Shown: piece after piece, positions 29,556 to 38,270 of the stretch
Position numbering within the stretch: the first letter of the stretch is position 1
Layout of the letters: each line of letters starts with the position of its first letter
Source: Paeniglutamicibacter sulfureus
GTDB lineage: Bacteria > Actinomycetota > Actinomycetes > Actinomycetales > Micrococcaceae
DNA length: 64,000 nt
Reading direction: 5' to 3'
Assembly (NCBI RefSeq): GCF_030512175.1
Contig: NZ_JAULBL010000002.1
Location: forward strand, 2,168,149-2,232,148
Notes under the pieces: generated by a model
The model's database searches: none
What the model was told of the DNA's origin: nothing
The model's input: the letters and a program-made list of their open reading frames with translations, nothing else
Program-made: the position numbers and the translations under genes

Positions 29556-30980
29556 TCAGCCGATGCCCAGATCCCGTAGCACGGCATCGGCCGCATGCCA
29601 GCCGGCCATGCCGTGCACGCCGCCGCCCGGGGGAGTCGAGGACGAACAGATGTAGAGCCCGGGTGCCCCTGCATGGTAGGGCCGCAACGTGGGCGCCGGA
29701 CGCAGCACTTGTTGGGTTCCCCGCAACGAGCCGCCGCCGATGTCCCCGCCCACCAGGTTCGGGTTCCAGTCCTCCAGCGCACGCGGCGGAGTCTCGACGC
29801 GTCCGATGACCCGGTCCCCGAAACCCGGGGCAAAACGTTCGATCTGGCGGTCAACCAGCGGCCCGACGTCGGCGTCGCAGCCATTCGGCACGTGGGCGTA
29901 GCTCCAGATGACTTGATGCCCCGCCGGCGCCCGGGATTCGTCCGCCGCGGAAGGCTGGGCCAGCATGACAAAGGGCCTCGCGGGAACCTTGCCCCTGCCC
30001 ACGTCCCGCTCGGCCTGAATCACATCGGCCAGGGAACCGCCCACGTGCACTGTCCCGGCGTGCGCTGTGCGTTCGTCCCTCCAGGGGATTGGCCCGTCCA
30101 GCAGGTAGTCGACCTTGAAGGCGCCCGGCCCGTACTTCCAGCGTCGCAGGTGGGAGGCGTAGCGTCCGCCGATCCCGGTGCCTGCCAGGTCCAGGACCTG
30201 CCGCGGTGTCAAGTCCAGCAACACTGCATCGCTGGCAGGCAGCTCGCGCAGGTCGGCCACCGGGCTGTTGGTGTGGATGACCACGTTCTCCAGGGCCAGT
30301 TGCTGCACCAGCGCGTGGATGATCGCGTTGGTTCCGCCCCGTGCCACCGGCCAACCCAACGACTGGCCCAGCCCGCCGAAGAGCACTGCGAAGCCTGAGG
30401 TGAACACGTGGTTGAGCGGAAGCATCGAGTGGGCCGCCGAACCCGCAAACAGGGCCCGTGCGGCCTCGGTTCGGAAGGCCAGGCGCGCCAGGCCATCGGC
30501 GGGCCACAGTGCCCGCGCCCCGAAGCCGGCCATGAGCAATGGATGCGGCGGGATGCGCAACAGCGGCCCGGTGGCGTTTTCCAGGGATTCGAGCGGGTGG
30601 CCGGCCACCGCGCGGTGCAGCGTCCGCCACGCGGCCGCGTCAACGCCAAGCTCTGCCGCAGTCGTCTCGAGGTCGGGATGCAGCACGGCGCTGCGTCCGG
30701 TATCCAGCGGGTGGGCCATCGGATAGCGGTGGCGTAGCCAGCGCAGCCCGTGCCTCTCCAGGCCAAGATGCAAGAAGGCGGGGCTTCCCACGCCGAAGGG
30801 GTGGGCGGCAGCACCCAGGTCGACAGTGGTTCCCGGACCCAGAGTGTCGGCCGAGCGCGCGGCCCCGCCGACCTTTCCAGCTTGCTCGTAAACGGTCACC
30901 TGCACCCCGTGTTCGGCCAACCGGGCGGCCGCGGCAAGGCCATTGGGACCGGCGCCGACGACGATCGCGGTTCGTGTCAT
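29556..30980 (-). CDS. FAD-dependent oxidoreductase, phytoene desaturase-like
   Basis: 474 residues. N-terminal FAD fingerprint AIVVGAGPNGLAAAARLAEHG and a C-terminal FAD segment PGLYICSSSTPPGGGVHGMAGWHAA, the pattern of the carotenoid-desaturase/NAD(P)-binding superfamily. No carotenoid synthesis genes are nearby, so the substrate is unknown. The ATG at 30980 was chosen for the family N-terminus; longer open frames upstream enter the helical gene at 31004. Probably cotranscribed with that gene, 23 bases upstream. Confidence 0.85.
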   Translation of the reverse strand: MTRTAIVVGAGPNGLAAAARLAEHGVQVTVYEQAGKVGGAARSADTLGPGTTVDLGAAAHPFGVGSPAFLHLGLERHGLRWLRHRYPMAHPLDTGRSAVLHPDLETTAAELGVDAAAWRTLHRAVAGHPLESLENATGPLLRIPPHPLLMAGFGARALWPADGLARLAFRTEAARALFAGSAAHSMLPLNHVFTSGFAVLFGGLGQSLGWPVARGGTNAIIHALVQQLALENVVIHTNSPVADLRELPASDAVLLDLTPRQVLDLAGTGIGGRYASHLRRWKYGPGAFKVDYLLDGPIPWRDERTAHAGTVHVGGSLADVIQAERDVGRGKVPARPFVMLAQPSAADESRAPAGHQVIWSYAHVPNGCDADVGPLVDRQIERFAPGFGDRVIGRVETPPRALEDWNPNLVGGDIGGGSLRGTQQVLRPAPTLRPYHAGAPGLYICSSSTPPGGGVHGMAGWHAADAVLRDLGIG

Positions 30981-31003
30981 GGTGGTGGCTTCCTTTCTGG
31001 TGG

Positions 31004-31507
31004 CTATCCTGCGAAGAAGCGTTCCTCCCAGGTGGCCTCGATGATCCCGCGCACCTGGTTGATCTGGTCGGTGGCGCGGGCCTGCAGGTCGCGCAGCAAT
31101 GCGGCGTCGAAGCGGGGATCCTTGGTAGCCACCAGGAGCAGGGTTTCCCACATGGCAAGCTTGGCGCGCAACATCCCGGTCAGCACGTCCAATTCGACCT
31201 GTGCCAGGCCGGCCTGCCGCCGACGCAGCAGGTTCACCGGGTTGACCCGACCCACAAGGCGCACCACATGGGTGAAGGTGATCTTCAGCGGGTGCCCGTC
31301 ATAGCCCAGCCGGTCGATGAGGCTCCGCAGGTCCTCCCGATCCGCCATGACCTGTCGGCAGAGGGAGAGCAACGCCGCCTCGTGCGCGGTTCCCTTCCAG
31401 GTGTCGGCAGCCGCGCGAAAGGCATTGACGCCTCCCTCGGATCCCAGGAAGTGCTCGTTGAGGTAGTTGGACAGGGTCTGGTGGCTGACGCCCCGGAAAT
31501 CATTCAT
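31004..31507 (-). CDS. Hypothetical all-helical protein
   Basis: 167 residues, unknown. Nearly all helix: EGGVNAFRAAADTWKGTAHE, then LCRQVMADREDLRSLIDRLG, then two long helices ending ATWEERFFAG. The repeated E/D-x-x-H/R pattern recalls ferritin-like bundles, but I see no secure metal site. The ATG at 31507 has GAGGAGCAATC in front. It shares a transcript with the desaturase-like gene 23 bases downstream. Confidence 0.7.
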   Translation of the reverse strand: MNDFRGVSHQTLSNYLNEHFLGSEGGVNAFRAAADTWKGTAHEAALLSLCRQVMADREDLRSLIDRLGYDGHPLKITFTHVVRLVGRVNPVNLLRRRQAGLAQVELDVLTGMLRAKLAMWETLLLVATKDPRFDAALLRDLQARATDQINQVRGIIEATWEERFFAG

Positions 31508-31909
31508 GATTGCTCCTCGGATTCGACATGGGGGGACTTGTCCCGGCGAGCCGGGCACCGGAGGGAATGCTGGCCGCGCACTCGTGACGGCAACCTTTCT
31601 CCACACTACGGCCAAGGCACGGAGCGCGGAAGGAAATTGCGGCCTCGCCGCGCCGGATCCCGACGTCAGCCCGCACACCTCCGTGGAGGAGGGGATCGAA
31701 ACTGTTCCTCCGGCAGGGGCACCGGCCTATGCTGGGGAGTGTGGTCAAGCAGTGGGCCGCAGGATGCACTATTGCCGGAAATTGATCATGCCAGATCCAC
31801 GCCACAGCACTGCATGGGGCCCAGCGTCGGGTGCCCCGCGCCGTGCGGCCCTCTTCGCGCCGTCATATCCCACGCCTGTGCCATGCACCGAATCCGGCGG
31901 CGTGCCATC
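31508..31909. other. Divergent intergenic region with one promoter candidate
   Basis: About 400 bases between the helical-protein gene and the debranching-enzyme pseudogene. The only signal I see is the promoter-like block at 31705-31733. Confidence 0.45.
31705..31733 (+). promoter_or_regulatory. Promoter-like block related to the katE block
   Basis: TTCCTC (31705-31710), a 17-base spacer and TATGCT (31728-31733). The surrounding GGCCTATGCTGGG resembles GGCCTACGGTGGA upstream of katE and the isochorismatase-fold gene, with two base changes in the first 11 positions. Confidence 0.35.
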
Positions 31910-33783
31910 ATGGTGAGCGCCTGGACCTCAGGGGTTGGCGCCCAGCTGGCGGGACCGGGGGCGGTCACCATCCTGCACGGAACGACGTTCGCCCTGGCGG
32001 CCGCCAACGGCGACATGGACGGAACCCGTCCGCATGGGTTCTTCTTCCGCGACACCCGCTTCATCTCCGGTTGGCGGCTGCGGATCAACGGCAAGGACAT
32101 GGAGCCCCTGGTGGGGACCGCCATCGAACCCTACAAGGCCATGTTCGTCGGCCGGGTGGCCGGAAGCAGCCTGGAGAATGAAAGCCACGTGCTGGTGGAA
32201 CGCCATCGAAGCCTCAACGGCGGCCTGAAAGAACGAATCGTGATCCACAACTATTCGAAGGCCGAGTTTGCCGCCACGATCTTTCTGGAAGTGGCAGCCG
32301 ACTTCGCGGACCTCTTTGACGTCAAGGCGGGAATCCGCCGCTTCCCACGGCGGAAATACAGGACCGCGGGGTGGGCGAAGCCCTGCAGACCGGCCGCGGG
32401 GACCTTGGATCGCTGCGCATCTTCGACCCCGAGGACGAGGAGCGGGTGGTGGTTGCCGCGGGGGCCCCATGGTTCATGGCGCTCTTCGGGCGGGATTCGC
32501 TGCTGGCCTCGTTCCTGTCGCTGAGCGTCGACCCCTCCCTGGCGCTGGGAACCATACAAACCCTCGCCGAACGCCAGGGCAGGGAAACCAATCCACCCAC
32601 CGAGGAAGAACCGGGCAAGATCCTCCACGAGGTGCGCATGGGGTCCTCGCCGTCAAAGGAGCTCGGCGGCACCGGGGCCTATTTCGGCTCCGTCGACTCC
32701 ACGCCGTTATTTGTCACGATGGCCGGGGAAATGACCAGGTGGGGCGTGGGCGGGCAAACCCTGGAGCGCTTGATGCCGTCGATGGACAAGGCCCTGGGTT
32801 GGATCGAACGCACCACCGCGAAGGATCCCCACGGCTTCCTGACCTACCAGCGCTCGACGCCCACGGGCCTTGCCAACCAGGGGTGGAAGGATTCCTGGGA
32901 CGGCGTCACCTTCGCCGACGGCAGCATTGCCGAGGCGCCCCTGGCCCTGTGCGAGGTGCAGGGCTACGTGTACACCGCCTACCTCGCGCGGGCGTTGATT
33001 GCCCAGCAATCCAACGACACGACATTGATGCTGAAGTATGCGGCCAAGGCCCAACGCCTCAAGGAAGCCTTCAACGAAAAATTCTGGCTTGCCGACCGCG
33101 GGTATCTTGCCCTGGCCATTGACGGCGACCAGCGACAGGTGGACTCATGCGCATCGAACATGGGCCACAGCCTGTGGAGCGGGATCGTTGACAGTGCCTT
33201 GGCCCCGCAGGTGGCCAAGGCACTGATGACCCGGGACATGTTCACCGGCTGGGGCGTGCGGACGCTCTCGAGCAAGATGAAGGCGTACAACCCGGCCAGC
33301 TACCACAATGGTTCGGTGTGGCCCCACGACAACGCACTGATAGCCGGTGGCCTGATGCGCTATGGCTTTGTCGAGGAATCCCAGCGCATCGCCACGGCCC
33401 TGATGCAAGCGGCCGGATTCCTCAACGGCAGGCTGCCGGAACTCTTCTGCGGACTGGACCGCGGCAGCCATCCGGTCCCCGTGCCCTACCCAACCTCCTG
33501 CTCGCCGCAGGCCTGGGCGGCTGCGGCACCCATGCACCTGCTGCGGATCATGCTGCGTTTCGACCCGGTCCTGACCGAGGGGAAGCTCTTCATCGACCCG
33601 GTGCTGCCGCCCGAATGGGGCGAGGTGCACCTGCGAAACATCTCCGTTGGCAAGGACAAGATCAACATCACCGCCAACGGCACGCGGTTCCGCATCGAGG
33701 GGGCACCGGCAGGGTTGGAAGTGGTGCACGGTCTGCGCGGCCCGCTGGCCGACATGCTCGATGTCACGGCGGCCCGCCCATGA
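31910..33783 (+). pseudogene. Glycogen-debranching-like (amylo-alpha-1,6-glucosidase) gene, frameshifted with an internal deletion
   Basis: The first part, from the ATG at 31910, is the N-terminal beta-domain of this family (TILHGTTFALAAANGDMDG, HGFFFRDTRFISGWRLRING, LEVAADFADLFDVKAG). The homologous sequence then continues in another frame (PLPTAEIQDRGVGEALQTG, then the catalytic helical-barrel domain VVAAGAPWFMALFGRDSLL, EEPGKILHEVRMG, SVWPHDNALIAGGLMRYGF) to 33783. The switch falls at 32320-32335. The stretch of roughly 100 residues that normally links the two domains is missing, so this looks like an out-of-frame deletion rather than a one-base slip. The C-terminal part alone could still be translated from the GTG at 32371. 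Confidence 0.8.
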
Positions 33784-33803
33784 AACCGGGACGGAGGCCA
33801 TAG

Positions 33804-34847
33804 GTGCGTATCGGGATCATTGCCCCTCCGTGGCTCACCGTGCCGCCGGAGGGCTACGGCGGGACCGAAACCGTCATCGATGTGCTGGCCCGCGGGCTGG
33901 CGGCACTGGGCCACGAGGTGCTGCTGGCGGCTGCCTCGGGCAGCGCCAGCCCGGTGGCCCTGGCAGCGGGCAGCTTTCCGCCGGATCCCCGGCACCTGGG
34001 CCGTACCCAGGATGAGCTGCGGCATGTCATCAACGCCTATCGACGGCTGGACGGGATGGAGATCATCCACGACAACACGCTCGCCGGCCCGCTGTTGATG
34101 CGCGCGTCCGGGGCGATCCCCGTGGTGTCCACCGCCCACAATCCCATGGACGCCCTCACCCTGCCCATCTATCGCGCGATCGCCGGGCACGCCTCGCTGC
34201 TGGCCATCTCCAGGCACCAGGCCACCAGCGCGCGGGGGGTGGACATCTGCCGGGTGATCCACCACGGCATCGACGCGGACAGCATTCCCCTTGGCACCGG
34301 CAGCGGCGGCTATGCCTGCTTCCTGGGCCGGATGCACCCGAACAAGGGCGTGCTCACAGCCATTGAGGTGGCCAGGAGGGCCGGGGTGCCATTGCGGATC
34401 GCGGCGAAGATGGCCAGCACCGGGGAACACGAATATTTCACCCAGGTGATCCGCCCGAAGTTGGGAGGGGACATCGAATACGTTGGGGAATTGCGGGCCG
34501 GGGAAAAGTTCCGGCTGCTCGGGGAATCCCTGGCCCTGTTGAACCCCCTCCAGTGGGCCGAGCCCTTTGGCATGGTCATGATCGAGGCCATGGCCACAGG
34601 CACCCCGGTGCTGTGCACTTCCCGCGGCTCCGCCCCGGAGATCGTTGCCGACGGAGTCACCGGATTCATCAGGGACACGCCCCGGGCACTCGCAGCGGCA
34701 CTGCCCGAATGTGCCCACCTGAAGCGCCAGGACTGTCGCGCCTCGACGGAAACAATATTCAGTGCAAGGCGGATGGCGCTCGAGCACGTGGACTTCTATG
34801 AGAGGTGCCTGGCCCGGGAGCCCGATCCCTGTCCCGTGCCGGTCTAG
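33804..34847 (+). CDS. Family 4 glycosyltransferase
   Basis: 347 residues, GT-B fold. N-terminal PPEGYGGTETVIDVLARGLA is the acceptor-side glycine loop. C-terminal FLGRMHPNKGVLTAIEVAR and LNPLQWAEPFGMVMIEAMA carry the donor-binding E-x7-E motif, followed by GTPVLCTSRGSAPEIV. A retaining enzyme; donor and acceptor unknown. The GTG start has GGAGG in front. It begins 20 bases after the debranching-like pseudogene, so they were probably one operon of alpha-glucan or glucoside metabolism. Confidence 0.9.
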   Translation: MRIGIIAPPWLTVPPEGYGGTETVIDVLARGLAALGHEVLLAAASGSASPVALAAGSFPPDPRHLGRTQDELRHVINAYRRLDGMEIIHDNTLAGPLLMRASGAIPVVSTAHNPMDALTLPIYRAIAGHASLLAISRHQATSARGVDICRVIHHGIDADSIPLGTGSGGYACFLGRMHPNKGVLTAIEVARRAGVPLRIAAKMASTGEHEYFTQVIRPKLGGDIEYVGELRAGEKFRLLGESLALLNPLQWAEPFGMVMIEAMATGTPVLCTSRGSAPEIVADGVTGFIRDTPRALAAALPECAHLKRQDCRASTETIFSARRMALEHVDFYERCLAREPDPCPVPV

Positions 34848-34897
34848 CGAAGCGGCCAGGCCCACGTGGGGGACCGGCGTCATCCCGGTGGCCCGGA

Positions 34898-34927
34898 TGC
34901 GACAGCGTCATCGCGCGCCGGTAGACT
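34898..34927 (+). promoter_or_regulatory. Possible promoter of the HAD hydrolase gene
   Basis: TGCGAC (34898-34903), an 18-base spacer and TAGACT (34922-34927) precede the ATG at 34936 by 8 bases, which would give a nearly leaderless transcript. The -35 box is weak. Confidence 0.3.
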
Positions 34928-34935
34928 CCGTGAAT

Positions 34936-35784
34936 ATGCACGCCGAACCACACGCGCCCGCCAAGACCATCCATGCCGTCTTCCTCGACGTCGACGGCAC
35001 CTATGCGGATTACGGGGTGGTTCCCCAGTCCCATGCCCGGGCCGTCCGGGCTGCCCGGACAGCCGGTCACAAGGTCTTGCTGTGTACCGGCCGGCCGGTT
35101 GCCATGCTCCCCGAGCACATCCTCGAAGCCGGATTCGACGGACTGGTGGCCAGTGCCGGCGCCTACGTCGAGGTGGACGGCGAGGTGCTCATGGACCGGC
35201 GGTTCCCCGCGGAAATGGCGGACCGGACCCTTGCCGCCCTCGATGCGCACGATGCCGTCTATGTCCTTGAATCCCCGGAGGCACTCCACGTCCGTGCATC
35301 TGCCGAACCACGCCTGAGGGAAATCATCGAATCGCACTTCAGCCAGCGCCCCGATGGCCGGAAGACCGGTTCCTCGGCCATCCTGGGTTCCCTGGCCACC
35401 ATCCCGGCAGATCCCTCCTTCGCAAAGATTTCCGTGTTCGAGGCCCCGGTTTCGGTGGGCAGCATTGCCGCGGAGATCGGGGCGGACGTGGCAGTGGTCG
35501 AAAACTCCATCGCCGACGAGGGCCGCCATACCGGGGAGCTGTTCCGGCGCGGGATTTCCAAGGCCGACGGCGTCGCCGTGGCGATTGAACGCCTGGGTAT
35601 TGACAGGGCTGACACCATCGCCTTCGGCGACGGGGAAAACGATTTGGAAATGATCGCCTACGCGGGGCTCGGCGTGGCCATCGAGGGATCGCATCCCGGG
35701 CTGCTGGTTCTGGCCGACCGCACGGCGCTCCCGCCCAGCCGCGACGGGATCGCCGCCGCCTTCGCCGAGCTGGGACTGATCTGA
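34936..35784 (+). CDS. HAD-superfamily IIB (Cof-type) phosphatase
   Basis: 282 residues. HAD motif I is FLDVDGTYADYG, motif II LLCTGRP, and motif IV FGDGENDLEMIAYAGLGVA. Cof-type enzymes dephosphorylate sugar phosphates, flavin mononucleotide or pyridoxal phosphate; the substrate is not readable. The ATG at 34936 starts MHAEPHAPAKTIHAVFLD; no ribosome binding site is evident. It follows the GT4 gene by 88 bases and ends before a strong terminator, closing the carbohydrate group. Confidence 0.88.
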   Translation: MHAEPHAPAKTIHAVFLDVDGTYADYGVVPQSHARAVRAARTAGHKVLLCTGRPVAMLPEHILEAGFDGLVASAGAYVEVDGEVLMDRRFPAEMADRTLAALDAHDAVYVLESPEALHVRASAEPRLREIIESHFSQRPDGRKTGSSAILGSLATIPADPSFAKISVFEAPVSVGSIAAEIGADVAVVENSIADEGRHTGELFRRGISKADGVAVAIERLGIDRADTIAFGDGENDLEMIAYAGLGVAIEGSHPGLLVLADRTALPPSRDGIAAAFAELGLI

Positions 35785-35811
35785 TCCCGAGCCCGCCGCC
35801 AAAACCAAAGG

Positions 35812-35841
35812 AACGCCCGACCTGTAGGTCGGGCGTTTTTT
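35812..35841 (+). terminator. Rho-independent terminator after the HAD hydrolase gene
   Basis: Perfect 12-bp stem AACGCCCGACCT/AGGTCGGGCGTT with a two-base loop, ending in six T residues. Confidence 0.95.
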
Positions 35842-36030
35842 GGTGTTAGGAGAATGTTCCGGTTCGCGCTGCCGGAGCGGGCGTCGCGGAAATTCTTGCG
35901 CAGAAGGCGAGATTCTGTTGGGTGCGGTCGGACATGGAAGACGGCAGATGCCGGTATTCCCCTTCCGGTGATATGGGCGGAAAATGACGAGTAGAGAGCG
36001 CTGGCGTAGCACGCAATCCGGGAGGTCATG

Positions 36031-36528
36031 ATGAACAAGGAAGCCCCACATGTCGGGGGAATGGGCCCGATCGTCGTGGGCGTCTTGCCCAAACAGCCCA
36101 GGCGCGTGGTGCTCGAGGCGCGGACACTTGGCGAGGCACTCGGCGCACCCCTGGTCTTCGCCTATGTGGAGATCAACAGCTACCTGGTCGAGTGGGAACT
36201 CAAGGAGGAGATCCGCGGCAATTCCCTGCATCCGCGAGAGATCGACGACGACATGACCGAGGATGCCCGCGACGTCCTGCGGATCCTGGACAGTGCCATG
36301 GCGGGGACCAAGATCGAATGGTCGTTGCGGGTAATGGCGGGGGATCCCGGCAAGGCACTGGCCCGGCTGGGCAATGAACTGCACGCGCGGATGATCGTGG
36401 TGGGCACCCGGCACAAGGGTGTCGGGGCCCGGGTGTCGGAACTGCTCAACGGGACTACCGCACACCACGTTATTGCGCACCAGCAGCTGCCCGTGGTTGT
36501 GGTCCCCGTCCATCACGAAGCCTCCTGA
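36031..36528 (+). CDS. Universal stress protein (UspA family)
   Basis: 165 residues, one Usp domain. GPIVVGVLPKQPRRVVLEAR begins the fold and MIVVGTRHKGVGARVSELLNG is the nucleotide-binding G-2x-G-9x-G(S/T) type loop, here ending NGTT, followed by LPVVVVPVHH. Either ATG at 36028 or 36031 could start; GGGAGG lies 2 or 5 bases in front. Monocistronic. Usp proteins of this class are generally starvation- or oxygen-responsive; the partner is unknown. Confidence 0.9.
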   Translation: MNKEAPHVGGMGPIVVGVLPKQPRRVVLEARTLGEALGAPLVFAYVEINSYLVEWELKEEIRGNSLHPREIDDDMTEDARDVLRILDSAMAGTKIEWSLRVMAGDPGKALARLGNELHARMIVVGTRHKGVGARVSELLNGTTAHHVIAHQQLPVVVVPVHHEAS

Positions 36529-36645
36529 CGGCGCTGGTTGTCGGCAGCGATGCCATGCAATTTCCGGTGATCCGGGTGGATTCCCCTGGCCGAGGGCCAA
36601 TGCATAATCGTCTGTGAGCGCGATGGTGGGGAAGAAGCGAACGAT

Positions 36646-36675
36646 TTGCTAATGAGAATCATTCTTAGCTATTGT
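36646..36675 (+). promoter_or_regulatory. Zur-like zinc box inside the promoter of the CobW-like gene
   Basis: TGAGAATCATTCTTA (36653-36667) is a near-palindrome of the kind bound by the zinc repressor Zur in actinobacteria. It lies exactly between a -35-like TTGCTA (36646-36651) and a -10-like TATTGT (36670-36675), where a bound repressor would block polymerase. The GTG at 36683 is 7 bases past the -10, so the transcript may be leaderless. Confidence 0.75.
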
Positions 36676-36682
36676 GTTGGTC

Positions 36683-37786
36683 GTGACTCTCATACTTGTA
36701 ACATCGCTCGAATCCCACATCCGCGACAAGGCACTCGACTCCTTGGTGGCATCGATGCCCAACGCGATGGTGGTTCGCCACGATTTGCTGGAAGGCGAAC
36801 GCGTGCTGCGTCGCGTGTCCAGGGGAACGGCAAGCCTGGAACGCTATGAAATCCCCTTGGAACACGGCTGCCTGACCTGCACGGTGAGGCTTGACGTCTT
36901 GCCCACGGTGACCCGTATCCTCGATACCCTGCCCGAGGACGTGATCGTCGGATTGCCGCCCAGCGTCAACGCGGACATGGTCGTGGAATACCTACAACCG
37001 CAGCTGGCATTGCGCGGGAAAGTACTTGACTCGATCTGTCTTGCACTGGACCCGGCCGCGCTCGAGGACCAGATGTGGGACTCTCGCACGCTCTGGCAGG
37101 CGGGTCTGAGCAGCGTGGAGGAAGACGACAGGACCGCAGGGGAATTCCTCGTCAAGGAGATCGCCTGGGCGGACACGTCCCTGATGCTTGAGGGCCTCTT
37201 TGCCCACCTCTTTGAATCGGAGGCGCCAGGTTGCCAATCCGGGGGAGGACTCTTCCTGCGCGGGACGCAGCTGCTCACTGAGATGGGACCGCACCTGGCG
37301 GTAATCCATCCGGACGAGGATCTAGCTCTCGCAACCTATGAGCCGGACTGTGCGCGCCGACGCGCATCGCCTGGCGCCATCATTCTCCGAGATGCCGCCG
37401 AGACCAGCGACGGCGTGGAAGACACGGCGCAGGGCCGGGAATTCACCACGGTGCAACTTCATGCGGAGCACCCGTTGCATCCGGGACGGCTCAAGGACGC
37501 GTTGCACCGGATGGCTGAAGGCTGCGTGTGGTTGCGAGGTACCTTCTGGATCGGGAGCGCGCCGGAAACCAAAATGGTGCTCGGCGGTGCCGGGCCATTC
37601 GTCTGGCTAGAGAGCCAAGGCAAGTGGGGTGCCGAGACGGCTCGCACCCACATTGCACTGACCAGCGACAGCAACGATGCATCGGAGCTGGCGAAGATCC
37701 TGGGCTCCTGTGAATTGTCAGATGCCGAAATCCTCAGGTCGCCCCATACGTTCGAGGACGCATTGCGCCTCACTGACTTGAGCTGA
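36683..37786 (+). CDS. CobW/COG0523-like protein without a P-loop, zinc-starvation type
   Basis: 367 residues from the GTG at 36683. CobW-family features: the CxxC motif Cys63-Cys66 in [12 protein letters not shown] and a C-terminal CobW domain with [32 protein letters not shown] and WLESQGKW. The N-terminus ([18 protein letters not shown]) lacks the GxxGxGK[ST] Walker A loop of true CobW GTPases, so GTP hydrolysis is doubtful. It sits behind a Zur-like box and directly before the zinc-free L36 gene. Mycobacteria have a zinc-depletion-induced, P-loop-less relative (Rv0106 type), tied to modified ribosomes; a similar role here is inference. Confidence 0.85.
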   Translation: MTLILVTSLESHIRDKALDSLVASMPNAMVVRHDLLEGERVLRRVSRGTASLERYEIPLEHGCLTCTVRLDVLPTVTRILDTLPEDVIVGLPPSVNADMVVEYLQPQLALRGKVLDSICLALDPAALEDQMWDSRTLWQAGLSSVEEDDRTAGEFLVKEIAWADTSLMLEGLFAHLFESEAPGCQSGGGLFLRGTQLLTEMGPHLAVIHPDEDLALATYEPDCARRRASPGAIILRDAAETSDGVEDTAQGREFTTVQLHAEHPLHPGRLKDALHRMAEGCVWLRGTFWIGSAPETKMVLGGAGPFVWLESQGKWGAETARTHIALTSDSNDASELAKILGSCELSDAEILRSPHTFEDALRLTDLS

Positions 37787-37839
37787 AATTCGCGTCCGAC
37801 GGCGACTATTTTTACTGCAATAACTACCGAAGGAAAATG

Positions 37840-37962
37840 ATGAAAGTACGCAACTCCATCCGAGCACTCAAGAAGATTCCGGGTGCCCAAGTTGTCCGGC
37901 GCCGCGGGAAGGTCTTCGTGATCAACAAGAAGAATCCGCGCATGAAGGCCCGTCAGGGCTAG
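37840..37962 (+). CDS. rpmJ: Ribosomal protein bL36, cysteine-free paralogue
   Basis: 40 residues, starting [20 protein letters not shown] and ending [12 protein letters not shown]. It lacks the Cys/His zinc ribbon of ordinary bL36, so it is the C-minus form that replaces the zinc-binding version when zinc is short. AAGGAAA lies in front; an ATG directly upstream at 37837 is also possible. It is 53 bases downstream of the CobW-like gene and probably under the same Zur-like control. Confidence 0.95.
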   Translation: MKVRNSIRALKKIPGAQVVRRRGKVFVINKKNPRMKARQG

Positions 37963-38270
37963 GGACCGCCATTCGGGACGTGATGGCCGTTCGTGGCTGG
38001 ACCACGTGCGGTCATCACGCCCGAGCAGCCGTGCGGCCGTGCGCGAAGGTGCGTCTTGAGGCACGGATCCGACCGTGAAAGGTGCCTCTATCGGCGCCGG
38101 TTCGGGACGGGACCTTCGCAGGCCCAGTCAATGGCGAGAATCCACCCGTGACCACCTTCAGTGAACATCACGCGAACTCATATCAGAAAGCGCCGCAAAT
38201 CCACTGGTCCGCGTGATGCTTGTGGGTAATATGGTGCATTGTTCGTCATTCGCTTGGCCAGGAGCCCGCA
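37963..38270. other. Intergenic: hairpin after rpmJ, then upstream region of the SH3-repeat gene
   Basis: A 15-bp imperfect inverted repeat (CGGGACGTGATGGCCG, 37974-37989, with CGGTCATCACGCCCG, 38009-38023) probably ends the rpmJ transcript; there is no T-run. I see no clear promoter boxes in the rest. Confidence 0.5.

Noticed and set aside
30539-31909. Upstream extension of the debranching-like frame, giving a 661-codon ORF
   Set aside because: It runs antisense through the desaturase-like and helical-protein genes; family sequence begins only at 31910.
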